Assembly (NCBI GenBank): GCA_016787265.1
Contig: JAEUVF010000015.1
Span: 1-64,000, forward strand
DNA length: 64,000 nucleotides
Direction: 5' to 3'
Origin: Flavipsychrobacter sp.
GTDB taxonomy: Bacteria; Bacteroidota; Bacteroidia; Chitinophagales; Chitinophagaceae
How positions within the stretch are numbered: position 1 is the stretch's first letter; the number at the start of each line of letters is the position of its first letter. The notes under the pieces are model-generated. The model searched no databases. It worked only from the letters and a program-made list of their open reading frames with translations, and was not told the origin of the DNA. This document shows, in pieces, positions 7,936 through 15,558 of the stretch. The translations under genes were made by a program, and so were the position numbers.

Positions 7936-8607
7936 TCAGTTGTTCAGCGGCTCTACTTTTCCATCTCCCAGCCTTTCATAAGCACCCATTACTTTAAGAG
8001 ATCCATTGGCCAACTTTTCTCTGATCAAGGGTGAAGATTGCCGGATTTCCTGCACCCCATGCAGAATATTGGCTCTTACAAAATGATCAATTACCAGATC
8101 ACCCTTAATTTGCAAAGCCTTGATTTCGCTTTCAGCAGCAATACTGTCTACAATTGTTTTAAGGTGACCGGCTACATGCTCCCTTTTCACATAAGCACCG
8201 ATCGCTCCGCATCCTTCATGCCCAACTACCATTACCAGTGACACATTCAAATGTTCTACCGCATATTCAATACTGCCCAGTTCAATATCTCCCATAATAT
8301 TACCTGCTGTACGTATAACGAAAATATCACCTAGCCCCTGGTCAAAAACCAATTCAGGGGAAACCCGGCTATCTGAACAGGTAACTACTACAGCGAATGG
8401 ATGCTGCGCTTTCGTCAATTCCTTCCTCCTCAACCTGGATTGATCAGGATGAACAGATTCATACCCTGAAAACCGTTTATTTCCTTCCAGTAACCGGTCT
8501 ACTGCCGCAGCTGTAACGGAAGCTGAGGTTGTTTCCTCCCCTGCATCGGATTGTAGTGAACAGATAAGCAGCCAACCAGTTAAAGCCAAAAACAGCATCT
8601 TTTTCAT
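7936..8607 (-). CDS. Exported beta-class carbonic anhydrase
   Basis: A 223-residue protein with a cleavable signal peptide (about residues 1-22), so it is probably periplasmic. The zinc motifs of beta carbonic anhydrases are present: CSDSR (Cys and the Asp/Arg dyad) and GHEGCGA (His and Cys ligands), with FVIRTAGNI between them. The enzyme hydrates CO2 to bicarbonate. The exported form could serve pH control or CO2 capture at the surface. Its promoter carries a Crp-like palindrome at the same spacing from the -7 box as the nos promoter. Confidence 0.9.
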   Translation of the reverse strand: MKKMLFLALTGWLLICSLQSDAGEETTSASVTAAAVDRLLEGNKRFSGYESVHPDQSRLRRKELTKAQHPFAVVVTCSDSRVSPELVFDQGLGDIFVIRTAGNIMGDIELGSIEYAVEHLNVSLVMVVGHEGCGAIGAYVKREHVAGHLKTIVDSIAAESEIKALQIKGDLVIDHFVRANILHGVQEIRQSSPLIREKLANGSLKVMGAYERLGDGKVEPLNN

Positions 8608-8611
8608 AATT

Positions 8612-8658
8612 CAAAATTATTCTGCCAGCTTCTTCTGGTTTGTAACTTCCATCACAAA
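8612..8658 (-). promoter_or_regulatory. Crp-like palindrome and -7 box, carbonic anhydrase
   Basis: TTTGTAA / TCACAAA arms (one mismatch) around a 6-nt spacer lie at 8639-8658, centre 8648.5. On the minus strand TAATTTTG, a perfect TAnnTTTG, starts at 8619, 30 nt past the centre, and ends 4 nt before the ATG. No -33 box is visible, as expected for an activated promoter. The half-site differs from the nos type, so another Crp-family protein may bind. Confidence 0.5.
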
Positions 8659-8724
8659 AACCGGCCCTGAAATGCTAATTTTTTTAGTATTTTTACAGCC
8701 TGGCTACCAAAAAAGAAACTTACC

Positions 8725-11700
8725 ATGTACCTCAATTGTAAAACCTACTTCAGTCTGAGATACGGCACTTTCTCTACTCAGCAGTTGGTAGATATTGCCG
8801 AAAAAAACGGAATTGAATCACTTGCATTAACCAATATTAACAATGTTTCAGATGCCTGGGATTTTTACAAAATGTGCAAAGAAAAATCCATAAAACCCTT
8901 AATGGGCGTGGAAATAAGGAATGGAGACAGGTTTTGCTACGTGCTGCTGGCGCTCAACATAAATGGTTTTGAGCAGATCAACCAGTTCCTTTCCTTTCAT
9001 TTACAGGAGGAACTGGAATTTCCGGAACTCCCCCGAAAAGAGATGTTTTTTTCCAGCCCGGAAAACATTGCAATCATCTACTCCATAGCGTCTTTCTATC
9101 CTGAAAAATTAGCACCCAACGAATGGATTGGCATTCGAACGGACCAGATCACTAAATTATTTAGCTTTCCTATAACCCGTTATCGGCATCAGCTCGTCGT
9201 ACTCCAACCAGTCAGTTTTTTAAATAAACGCTTTTACAATGCACACCGGCTTTTACGGGCGATTGATAACAATGTACTATTATCCAGACTGTCTCCCGAA
9301 CAACATGCAGGAGAAATAGAGATTTTCCTTTCCCCCGAAAAAATCATTACAGCGTTTGCTCAATATCCTTTTATTATTACGAACACTTATCGGTTAATGG
9401 AAGCCTGTTCTGTTGAGATGGAGCTGCATACGGATAAAAACAAAAAAACTTTTAGCGCTACCGCTGAAGACGATCGCATCCTGCTGGAAAAACTGGCGAT
9501 CGATGGTTGTGTAATTCGATATGGCAAACGAAACAAAACCGCGATTGAACGAGTCAAAAAAGAACTGGCCATCATACATCAGTTAGGTTTTAATTCCTAT
9601 TTCCTGATCACCTGGGATATTATCCGCTATGCACAAAACCGGGGTTATTTTTATGTAGGAAGAGGCAGCGGAGCAAACTCCATAGTTGCTTACTGTTTAC
9701 AAATAACCGATGTGGATCCGATTGAACTCGATCTTTATTTTGAACGATTCCTCAACCCTCATCGTACCAGTCCCCCTGATTTTGACATTGATTTTTCCTG
9801 GCTCGACCGCGATGATGTGATTGATTATGTCTTCAAACGGTATGGGAAAAAACAGGTAGCCCTGCTCGGCATGATTACAACCTTCCAATACAATGCACTA
9901 ATTCGTGAATTGGGAAAAGTGTTCGGATTACCAAAAGGGGAAATTGATCAGCTGGCAACCAAAGGATATTATGCACGTTCTTCCAATTTTGACCCAACCA
10001 AAGCAGAAGATAAGATCCAGCGGCTTATCCTTCAATACGGCCAGTTGCTTAAAAATTTTCCTAATCATCTTAGTATTCATCCCGGAGGAATGCTGATCAG
10101 TGAAGCTCCTATCTATCAATACACTGGGGTTTACATGCCACCCAAAGGATTTCCAACTGCTCAAATAGACATGTTTGTGGCGGAACAGATTGGCCTGTAT
10201 AAACTGGATATACTGAGTCAGCGGGGTTTGGGGCATATCAAGGAAGCCATCCGACTGGTACGTGAAAACAAAAACATCAGCATCAATATTCACGAGATTG
10301 AAAAATTCAAAAAAGATCCGGGAGTTCGAAACCAGATCCGCTCCGTTCAAACGATTGGTTGTTTTTATATTGAAAGCCCGGCTATGCGCCAGTTACTAAA
10401 AAAACTGGAATGTGATGATTACCTGACACTGGTAGCCGCAAGTTCCATTATACGCCCTGGTGTAGCCAGCAGTGGCATGATGAAAGCTTATATCGAACGG
10501 TTTCACAAACCCGATTCCTTCGAATACATCCATCCCATCATGAAGGAATTACTGGAGGAAACATACGGAGTAATGGTATACCAGGAAGATGTGATCAAAG
10601 TGGCACATCATTTTGCAGGTATTGACATGGGAGAGGCAGATATCCTGCGCAGGGCAATGAGCGGAAAATACAGAGGCAACAAAGAGATGATTCGCATCAA
10701 AGAAAACTTCTTCTGCAATTGTCTAGAACGTGGTTATGATCCGGCAGTTATTGCTGAAGTATGGCGACAAATTGAAAGTTTTGGGGGATACAGTTTTTCC
10801 AAAGCACATTCCGCTTCTTTTGCCGTGGAGAGTTACCAGAGCCTTTATCTGAAAACCTATTACCCACAGGAATTCATGGTTGCGGTGATCAATAACTTCG
10901 GAGGATTTTACAGTCGCGAGTTATATTTCTACGAACTCTCCAAAACAGGAGTCACTATTCATGCACCCTGTGTCAACAACAGCGAATGGTTCACCAGTAT
11001 AAAAGGACAGGATGTATATACTGGATTTATTCATATCAAATCTTTGGAACAGAAAGCAGCGGAAAATTTAATCGATGAACGAAAACGCGGTGGCACTTAT
11101 AGAAGTTTAGCAGATCTGGTGGAGCGGACTGGAATTGGAAAAGAATCTTTAAACTGTCTGATCCGTTTGAATGCCTTTCGATTTACGGGAAAAAGTAAAA
11201 AAGAACTGCTTTGGGAAGCCAATCTCTGGCAGGACCCCGTCCAGGCAAAAGAAAAACAGGGACACCCTGCCCTGTTTGAGGAAGCACCGTTTAGTTTTCA
11301 GTTACCCCACTTACCCGCTTATCCACTGGAAGATCTTTATGATGAAATGGAATTGCTCGATTTCCCCCTTTCCAACCCTTTTCCTTTGGCCGATACTGAT
11401 CCGTATCAATACATTCCTGCAGCTTCACTGGAACAGCATAAAGGAAAAAAAATCACCGTATTGGGTTATCTCATTACCTACAAGCCGGTGCGAACCATCA
11501 AAGGCGAACTGATGTGTTTCGGCACCTTCATAGATGCAGCATTAAACTGGCTTGATACCATTCATTTTCCGGATTGCCTTCAACGTTATCCTTTACAGGG
11601 AAATGGATTCTATGCACTCACCGGAACCGTAGTGGAAGATTTCGGCGTACTCAACCTCGACGTATCTTACCTACAAAAAATCGGACTGAAACCCCGCAAC

Positions 11701-11748
11701 TCCACAGTTTTAGTAGTCCCCCATTCCCTCCCTGCCCCTGACGGGTAA
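8725..11748 (+). CDS. DNA polymerase III alpha-like (DnaE2-type) subunit
   Basis: A 1007-residue C-family polymerase, shorter than replicative DnaE (about 1160-1200). The order is a PHP domain (about 1-230), palm with PDFDIDF (catalytic Asp pair near residue 352) and GLYKLDILSQ (third Asp near 495), fingers with KAHSASFAVESYQ, then an HhH region and an OB fold. The PHP metal ligands look lost: the usual HxH reads CKTYFSL and TDHG reads TNIN, so proofreading or phosphatase activity is unlikely. Followed 54 nt later by dinB. This pairing indicates a translesion synthesis cassette; no ImuA is encoded nearby. Confidence 0.85.
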   Translation: MYLNCKTYFSLRYGTFSTQQLVDIAEKNGIESLALTNINNVSDAWDFYKMCKEKSIKPLMGVEIRNGDRFCYVLLALNINGFEQINQFLSFHLQEELEFPELPRKEMFFSSPENIAIIYSIASFYPEKLAPNEWIGIRTDQITKLFSFPITRYRHQLVVLQPVSFLNKRFYNAHRLLRAIDNNVLLSRLSPEQHAGEIEIFLSPEKIITAFAQYPFIITNTYRLMEACSVEMELHTDKNKKTFSATAEDDRILLEKLAIDGCVIRYGKRNKTAIERVKKELAIIHQLGFNSYFLITWDIIRYAQNRGYFYVGRGSGANSIVAYCLQITDVDPIELDLYFERFLNPHRTSPPDFDIDFSWLDRDDVIDYVFKRYGKKQVALLGMITTFQYNALIRELGKVFGLPKGEIDQLATKGYYARSSNFDPTKAEDKIQRLILQYGQLLKNFPNHLSIHPGGMLISEAPIYQYTGVYMPPKGFPTAQIDMFVAEQIGLYKLDILSQRGLGHIKEAIRLVRENKNISINIHEIEKFKKDPGVRNQIRSVQTIGCFYIESPAMRQLLKKLECDDYLTLVAASSIIRPGVASSGMMKAYIERFHKPDSFEYIHPIMKELLEETYGVMVYQEDVIKVAHHFAGIDMGEADILRRAMSGKYRGNKEMIRIKENFFCNCLERGYDPAVIAEVWRQIESFGGYSFSKAHSASFAVESYQSLYLKTYYPQEFMVAVINNFGGFYSRELYFYELSKTGVTIHAPCVNNSEWFTSIKGQDVYTGFIHIKSLEQKAAENLIDERKRGGTYRSLADLVERTGIGKESLNCLIRLNAFRFTGKSKKELLWEANLWQDPVQAKEKQGHPALFEEAPFSFQLPHLPAYPLEDLYDEMELLDFPLSNPFPLADTDPYQYIPAASLEQHKGKKITVLGYLITYKPVRTIKGELMCFGTFIDAALNWLDTIHFPDCLQRYPLQGNGFYALTGTVVEDFGVLNLDVSYLQKIGLKPRNSTVLVVPHSLPAPDG

Positions 11749-11750
11749 CT

Positions 11751-11803
11751 TTCACCTCTCACCTCTCACTTTTCACTTCTCACTTCTCACTTCTCACTTC
11801 TCA
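11751..11803 (+). repeat. TCACTTC heptamer microsatellite
   Basis: The spacer between the two polymerase genes is a 7-nt repeat drifting from CTCACCT to CTCACTT, running up to the dinB ATG. It fills the whole place where a ribosome site would be. Related pyrimidine repeats lie at 61653 and 61818. Confidence 0.85.
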
Positions 11804-12954
11804 TGCTTTTCTCCCGCCATATCGCCCACCTTGATCTCGATGCTTTTTTCGTATCGGTAGAATGTCTGCGTAATGCTGCTTTACGCGGAAAGCCACTCCT
11901 TGTCGGAGGTTCCGGTGACCGGGGTGTAGTGGCAGCCTGCAGTTACGAAGCACGCAGTTTTGGCATTCACAGTGCGATGCCAATGAAACTGGCCCGGCGC
12001 TTATGCCCTCAGGCTATTATTATAAGTGGCGATATGGAACAATACAGTTATTATTCAAAACTCGTCACCAGTATTATTTCCGAAAAAGTACCTGTCTTTG
12101 AAAAATCCTCCATTGATGAATTTTATATTGACCTGAGCGGTATGGATAAATATTTTGGCTGCAGCCTGTTCACCGCCGAATTAAAAAAAATAATTTTTAA
12201 AGAAAGTGGTTTGCCCATCTCCTATGCGCTGGCCAGCAACAAGCTGATCAGTAAAGTGGGCACTAACGAAGTGAAACCAAACGGACAATTAGAAATCCCT
12301 TTTGGAAATGAAAAATCATTTCTCGCGCCACTTGCTGTTCAAAAGATGCCGGGTGTTGGAAAAGAAACAGCGGCTTTATTAAACAGGATGGGAGTGGAAA
12401 CCATAAAAACCTTGAGTGAAATACCAGTACGTATGATGCATAATCTAATGGGCAAAAGCGGACTTCAACTCTGGAAAAAAGCACAGGGTATAGATGATTC
12501 TCCGGTTGTGCCATACCGTGAACAGAAATCCATCTCAAGTGAGGAGACTTTTTCGAATGACACCATTGATATGCTGTTTCTCCAGCAGGAGCTGGTACGG
12601 TTAACAGAAAAAATCTCCTACGAACTACGAAACCAGAATAAACTTACGGGCTGTATCACCGTTAAACTGAGGTATTCCAATTTTGATACGCATACCAAAC
12701 AACTTTCTATTCCCTATAGCAGCGCAGATCATATCCTCATTTCAACTGCTAAAAATTTATTTACTCAACTATACGACCGTCGCTTACTGGTTCGACTCAT
12801 TGGGGTACGTTTCACCCACCTGATACCGGGCAATCACCAGATCAATTTATTTGAAGACAGTGAGGAATCTATCCGCCTTTACCAGGCGATTGACAGTATT
12901 AAAAACCGATTTGGGGCACAGATTATCGGGCATGCTGCAGGCCAGCGGAGATAG
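11803..12954 (+). CDS. dinB: DNA polymerase IV (Y family)
   Basis: A 383-residue Y-family polymerase. Catalytic acidic residues are present: D11 in HLDLDAFF and D105-E106 in SIDEFYID, so it should be active, unlike ImuB proteins that have lost them. HhH motifs occur at KMPGVGKETAALL, and the little finger domain follows. A clamp-binding pentapeptide QINLF lies at 346-350. It bypasses template lesions. Its 3' end overlaps the convergent membrane gene by 32 nt. Together with the DnaE-like gene it may form an inducible mutagenesis unit, but no LexA box is evident in the spacer. Confidence 0.9.
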   Translation: MLFSRHIAHLDLDAFFVSVECLRNAALRGKPLLVGGSGDRGVVAACSYEARSFGIHSAMPMKLARRLCPQAIIISGDMEQYSYYSKLVTSIISEKVPVFEKSSIDEFYIDLSGMDKYFGCSLFTAELKKIIFKESGLPISYALASNKLISKVGTNEVKPNGQLEIPFGNEKSFLAPLAVQKMPGVGKETAALLNRMGVETIKTLSEIPVRMMHNLMGKSGLQLWKKAQGIDDSPVVPYREQKSISSEETFSNDTIDMLFLQQELVRLTEKISYELRNQNKLTGCITVKLRYSNFDTHTKQLSIPYSSADHILISTAKNLFTQLYDRRLLVRLIGVRFTHLIPGNHQINLFEDSEESIRLYQAIDSIKNRFGAQIIGHAAGQRR

Positions 12955-14158
12955 GCAGACCTGAAATTGCCAATCGGCGGCTTTCCCAATTCATCCCTGC
13001 TATTCCAAGGAACAAACAAATTGCAGCAAACAGCAACATTTCATTGGTATGTGGAATTGCCCAGTAAAACATCGCGGTAATCCCCTGTGCCATTAAAGTT
13101 AATTCAGTAAGTAATATACCTGCTATAAAAAGAATACACCAGTTACTTAATTGTCCTCCACGCAACGGCAGCAGGTTTTTCTCCATCATCCAGCCCAGCA
13201 GGAATAAACTCACAAAACCCAGTAAAACCAGGTGCAGATAACCAATCACCACCGGCCGGTAGGCAAACGCATAACTGCTCAATCCGGGTACCACCGACAA
13301 ACTCTGCAATAAAATCTTAATGCAAAAGGCCACCAATGATAAAAACCATATCTGCTGCAAGCCTTTGTGTTGAATGGTGTTCTTCACAACAGGATAAATA
13401 CTACGCATAATAACAACAACCAGAACCGGTTGAAGCAGGGCAGCAATCCATGCTGCAGTTAACATCCAAACAGGCAATCTCATCCATAGTGCCGATAAGA
13501 AATAGGCAGGAATGGAAACCCATGCCAGTCCGATCAACCGCTTCACCAGGCCATCCTGAGCTTCCACTGAAAGCCGGGAAACCAACAGGGCCAATACCCC
13601 AAAGAGAAACCAGCCATTATATTGAAAATGCAGGTAAAAATAAACGGCACCAAAGTAGAGCTCAGCTTTGTTTATGTGATTTCCCATCAGCCAGGCCAGG
13701 TAAAACGTTCCCAGAGAAGAAAATACAAGAAAAAGCACCGACCATCGGATCAACCGAATTACCAATCGCCCGGGTTTGGCAAGCGCTTCCTCCTTCCAGA
13801 CTTTATAAGCAAAGCACCAGCCCGCCAAAACAGATGCGGTGGAGAAAAAGATGGAAATTGGCCCATACCCCTGAAAAGGAAAACTAACGAACATTCCATA
13901 AGCTGTAAACGTATAGACCCCCAGAACTTTATTATAGGTTTTTGCTTTCTGTTCAGGTAACAGACCAATGATTGCGCCCATCAAAAAAAGGCTGATCCAT
14001 CCGGCAAAAGCAAAATGAGAGTGGGCATGTAATAAATGTTTGTGATGAATCCAGGGTATGGGCAGCAATATCTTCAATCGCAATAACAGCCCCGCCAATG
14101 CTACCAGCAGCAGATTAAACAAAGCCAGTCGGATCCATTTGGTTGCCGTTGCATTCAT
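12923..14158 (-). CDS. Heme-copper-oxidase-subunit-I-like membrane protein
   Basis: A 411-residue protein with about 12 membrane helices. I chose the ATG at 14158 because the region before it is not hydrophobic and lacks support. The motif IHHKHLLHAHSHFAFAGW in the first loop and helix resembles the low-spin haem His region of cytochrome oxidase subunit I, and YLHFQYNGW and YLHLVLLG come later. I do not see the consecutive His pair and HxH expected for the full CuB/haem site, so it may bind haem without being an oxidase. It lies downstream of the Crp/Fnr regulator on the same strand, next to nos. Role unproven. Confidence 0.6.
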   Translation of the reverse strand: MNATATKWIRLALFNLLLVALAGLLLRLKILLPIPWIHHKHLLHAHSHFAFAGWISLFLMGAIIGLLPEQKAKTYNKVLGVYTFTAYGMFVSFPFQGYGPISIFFSTASVLAGWCFAYKVWKEEALAKPGRLVIRLIRWSVLFLVFSSLGTFYLAWLMGNHINKAELYFGAVYFYLHFQYNGWFLFGVLALLVSRLSVEAQDGLVKRLIGLAWVSIPAYFLSALWMRLPVWMLTAAWIAALLQPVLVVVIMRSIYPVVKNTIQHKGLQQIWFLSLVAFCIKILLQSLSVVPGLSSYAFAYRPVVIGYLHLVLLGFVSLFLLGWMMEKNLLPLRGGQLSNWCILFIAGILLTELTLMAQGITAMFYWAIPHTNEMLLFAAICLFLGIAGMNWESRRLAISGLPISAGLQHAR

Positions 14159-14222
14159 ACCGGTTTTTGCAGCAAAAAAACAGTGTGCAGACAACAAAAA
14201 AGATGATCGCAATCAGGTTTAC

Positions 14223-14825
14223 TCAATAAAAAACTTTTCCACGCTGGATGGTAAGTCTTCCTCTTTCGTGCAAGGTACGAATGGTGCGGATCACGGTTTC
14301 AACCCGCAAACCTGTCATATCCGCCAATTGCTGCCGGGTGAGGTGCAACTTGCAGGGTTTTTGTTCTATTCCCCGCATCCGCTTATAGTAATTTAGTATA
14401 GAGGAAATCCGTTGCTCCGGATTATTGTAGGCCAGTTCACGTAATGTGAGAAATTTAAAGCGCAACCGGGAAACCAGTAAGCGGGTGAAATTAAAGTGTA
14501 TTTCATGATTCCCCCTTAGCATCTGATGAAAACTATTTTTATGCAACCGAAGTAGTACGCAATCTTCATCTGCAATGGCGGAAGCTGCATAGGGGAGGTC
14601 ATCAAACAGCGGAAATTCGCCAAAGGATTCACCAGGCTCAATCATTACCTGGATAAATTCACGTCCATCTTCATTAATGTTTACCCAACGCACTCTGCCC
14701 TCCACCAACTGGTAGTAAAAACAGGCTGTTCCTCCTTCCATAAAAATCAGATCGCCCTTGTTTACTTTTTTGTAAGTAGCGCCATAACTCAGCAATGTTT
14801 CCTCAGATATGAAAGCTGTTGACAT
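14223..14825 (-). CDS. Crp/Fnr-family regulator, Dnr-like
   Basis: A 200-residue regulator. It has an N-terminal beta-roll (about 20-110), a long dimer helix and a C-terminal winged helix. The recognition helix LRVETVIRTIR carries the E-T-x-x-R pattern used by Fnr-type proteins to read TGA half-sites. The phosphate-binding cassette of cAMP-binding members is altered (YAASA in place of RSA), so cyclic nucleotide is unlikely. The three Cys do not form an Fnr iron-sulphur pattern, which leaves a haem/NO sensor of the Dnr kind as a good option. It lies divergently from cytochrome c/nosZ, which it may control. Confidence 0.8.
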   Translation of the reverse strand: MSTAFISEETLLSYGATYKKVNKGDLIFMEGGTACFYYQLVEGRVRWVNINEDGREFIQVMIEPGESFGEFPLFDDLPYAASAIADEDCVLLRLHKNSFHQMLRGNHEIHFNFTRLLVSRLRFKFLTLRELAYNNPEQRISSILNYYKRMRGIEQKPCKLHLTRQQLADMTGLRVETVIRTIRTLHERGRLTIQRGKVFY

Positions 14826-14847
14826 GATGTGGTTGCATTTCGTTCAA

Positions 14848-14890
14848 CAAATCTATTCACGGGGTTCTCGCAGAATCATGATAAATGTAC
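14848..14890 (-). promoter_or_regulatory. Promoter of the Crp/Fnr regulator with half-site
   Basis: On the minus strand TAGATTTG, a perfect TAnnTTTG, starts at 14855. At the position predicted from the other promoters (centre 14884.5), one TCA half-site is present (14881-14879) and the other half reads GTA instead of TGA. This suggests weak autoregulation. Confidence 0.45.
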
Positions 14891-14920
14891 TGAATCCGGT
14901 TGAGTTTGTCAGGGTTATCT

Positions 14921-14934
14921 GTGACTGCAATCAC
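14921..14934. promoter_or_regulatory. GTGA-N6-TCAC palindrome, unassigned
   Basis: A perfect inverted repeat of the Crp/Fnr type lies between the divergent regulator and cytochrome c genes. No -7 box lies 30 nt away on either strand, so its target promoter is unclear. It may act as a second upstream site for nos. Confidence 0.4.
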
Positions 14935-14975
14935 TTATTCATATGATCTTCATCAGTTTAGGAGAATTCCTGGCG

Positions 14976-15023
14976 AAATATGACCCCAATCATATTTACC
15001 CGCATCACACTCTGCTAACATTG
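14976..15023 (+). promoter_or_regulatory. Fnr/Dnr site and -7 box of the cytochrome c/nos operon
   Basis: Arms AAATATGA and TCATATTT (8 bp, perfect) flank a 6-nt spacer at 14976-14997, centre 14986.5. TAACATTG, one mismatch to TAnnTTTG, starts at 15016, 30 nt past the centre. This corresponds to a class-II activator position near -41.5 and gives a leader of about 30 nt. Confidence 0.7.
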
Positions 15024-15057
15024 CATCATAATCTTTTGTACAATAAAATTACTCACC

Positions 15058-15534
15058 ATGAAAAAGCTCTTCCTCCTCGCCGGCATTGCAGCAATGATTT
15101 ATGCCTGTGGCGGTGGTACCCAGCAAGACAACACCGCTTCTGACGAAGCCAACTCATCTTCCAGCAGTTCTTCCACACCCGCCCCCGCAGACAACCCGGA
15201 TGGTGTAGGTAAATTCAAAGATGTTCAGATTCCGGAAAAACTGGATGCCGCCCTTGCTGATAAGGGACAATCTGTGTATGATGTTAAATGTTCTTCCTGC
15301 CATAAACTGAGTGATGAACGCCTGGTTGGTCCGGGTTGGAAAGATGTTACCAAACGTAATACCGCTGCCTGGATTATGAATTTCGTTACCAATGTGGACG
15401 AAATGCTGAACACCGATCCAAAAGCGCAGGCACAATTAGAAATCTGTCTGGTAAGAATGCCTAATCAAAACCTTAGCGATGAAGATGCCCGTAATGTGTA
15501 TGAATTCATGCGCAAAAACGACGGGGTCCAATAA
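15058..15534 (+). CDS. Lipoprotein cytochrome c
   Basis: A 158-residue protein. The lipobox IYAC places a lipidated Cys at 17, followed by a Ser-rich linker (about 30-45) and a single class I cytochrome c domain. The haem site is CSSCH at 78-82. RMPNQNLS near the C-terminus supplies the Met axial ligand. It is the first gene of the nos operon, 24 nt before nosZ, so it probably delivers electrons to the reductase in the periplasm. Small c-type cytochromes in this position are common in clade II nos clusters. Confidence 0.9.
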   Translation: MKKLFLLAGIAAMIYACGGGTQQDNTASDEANSSSSSSSTPAPADNPDGVGKFKDVQIPEKLDAALADKGQSVYDVKCSSCHKLSDERLVGPGWKDVTKRNTAAWIMNFVTNVDEMLNTDPKAQAQLEICLVRMPNQNLSDEDARNVYEFMRKNDGVQ

Positions 15535-15558
15535 TACATCAACCCTAAAATAACAAAC

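Noticed and set aside
14921..14934. Assigning the GTGA-N6-TCAC site to a promoter
   Set aside because: No TAnnTTTG-like box lies 30 nt from its centre in either direction, so it is listed without a target.
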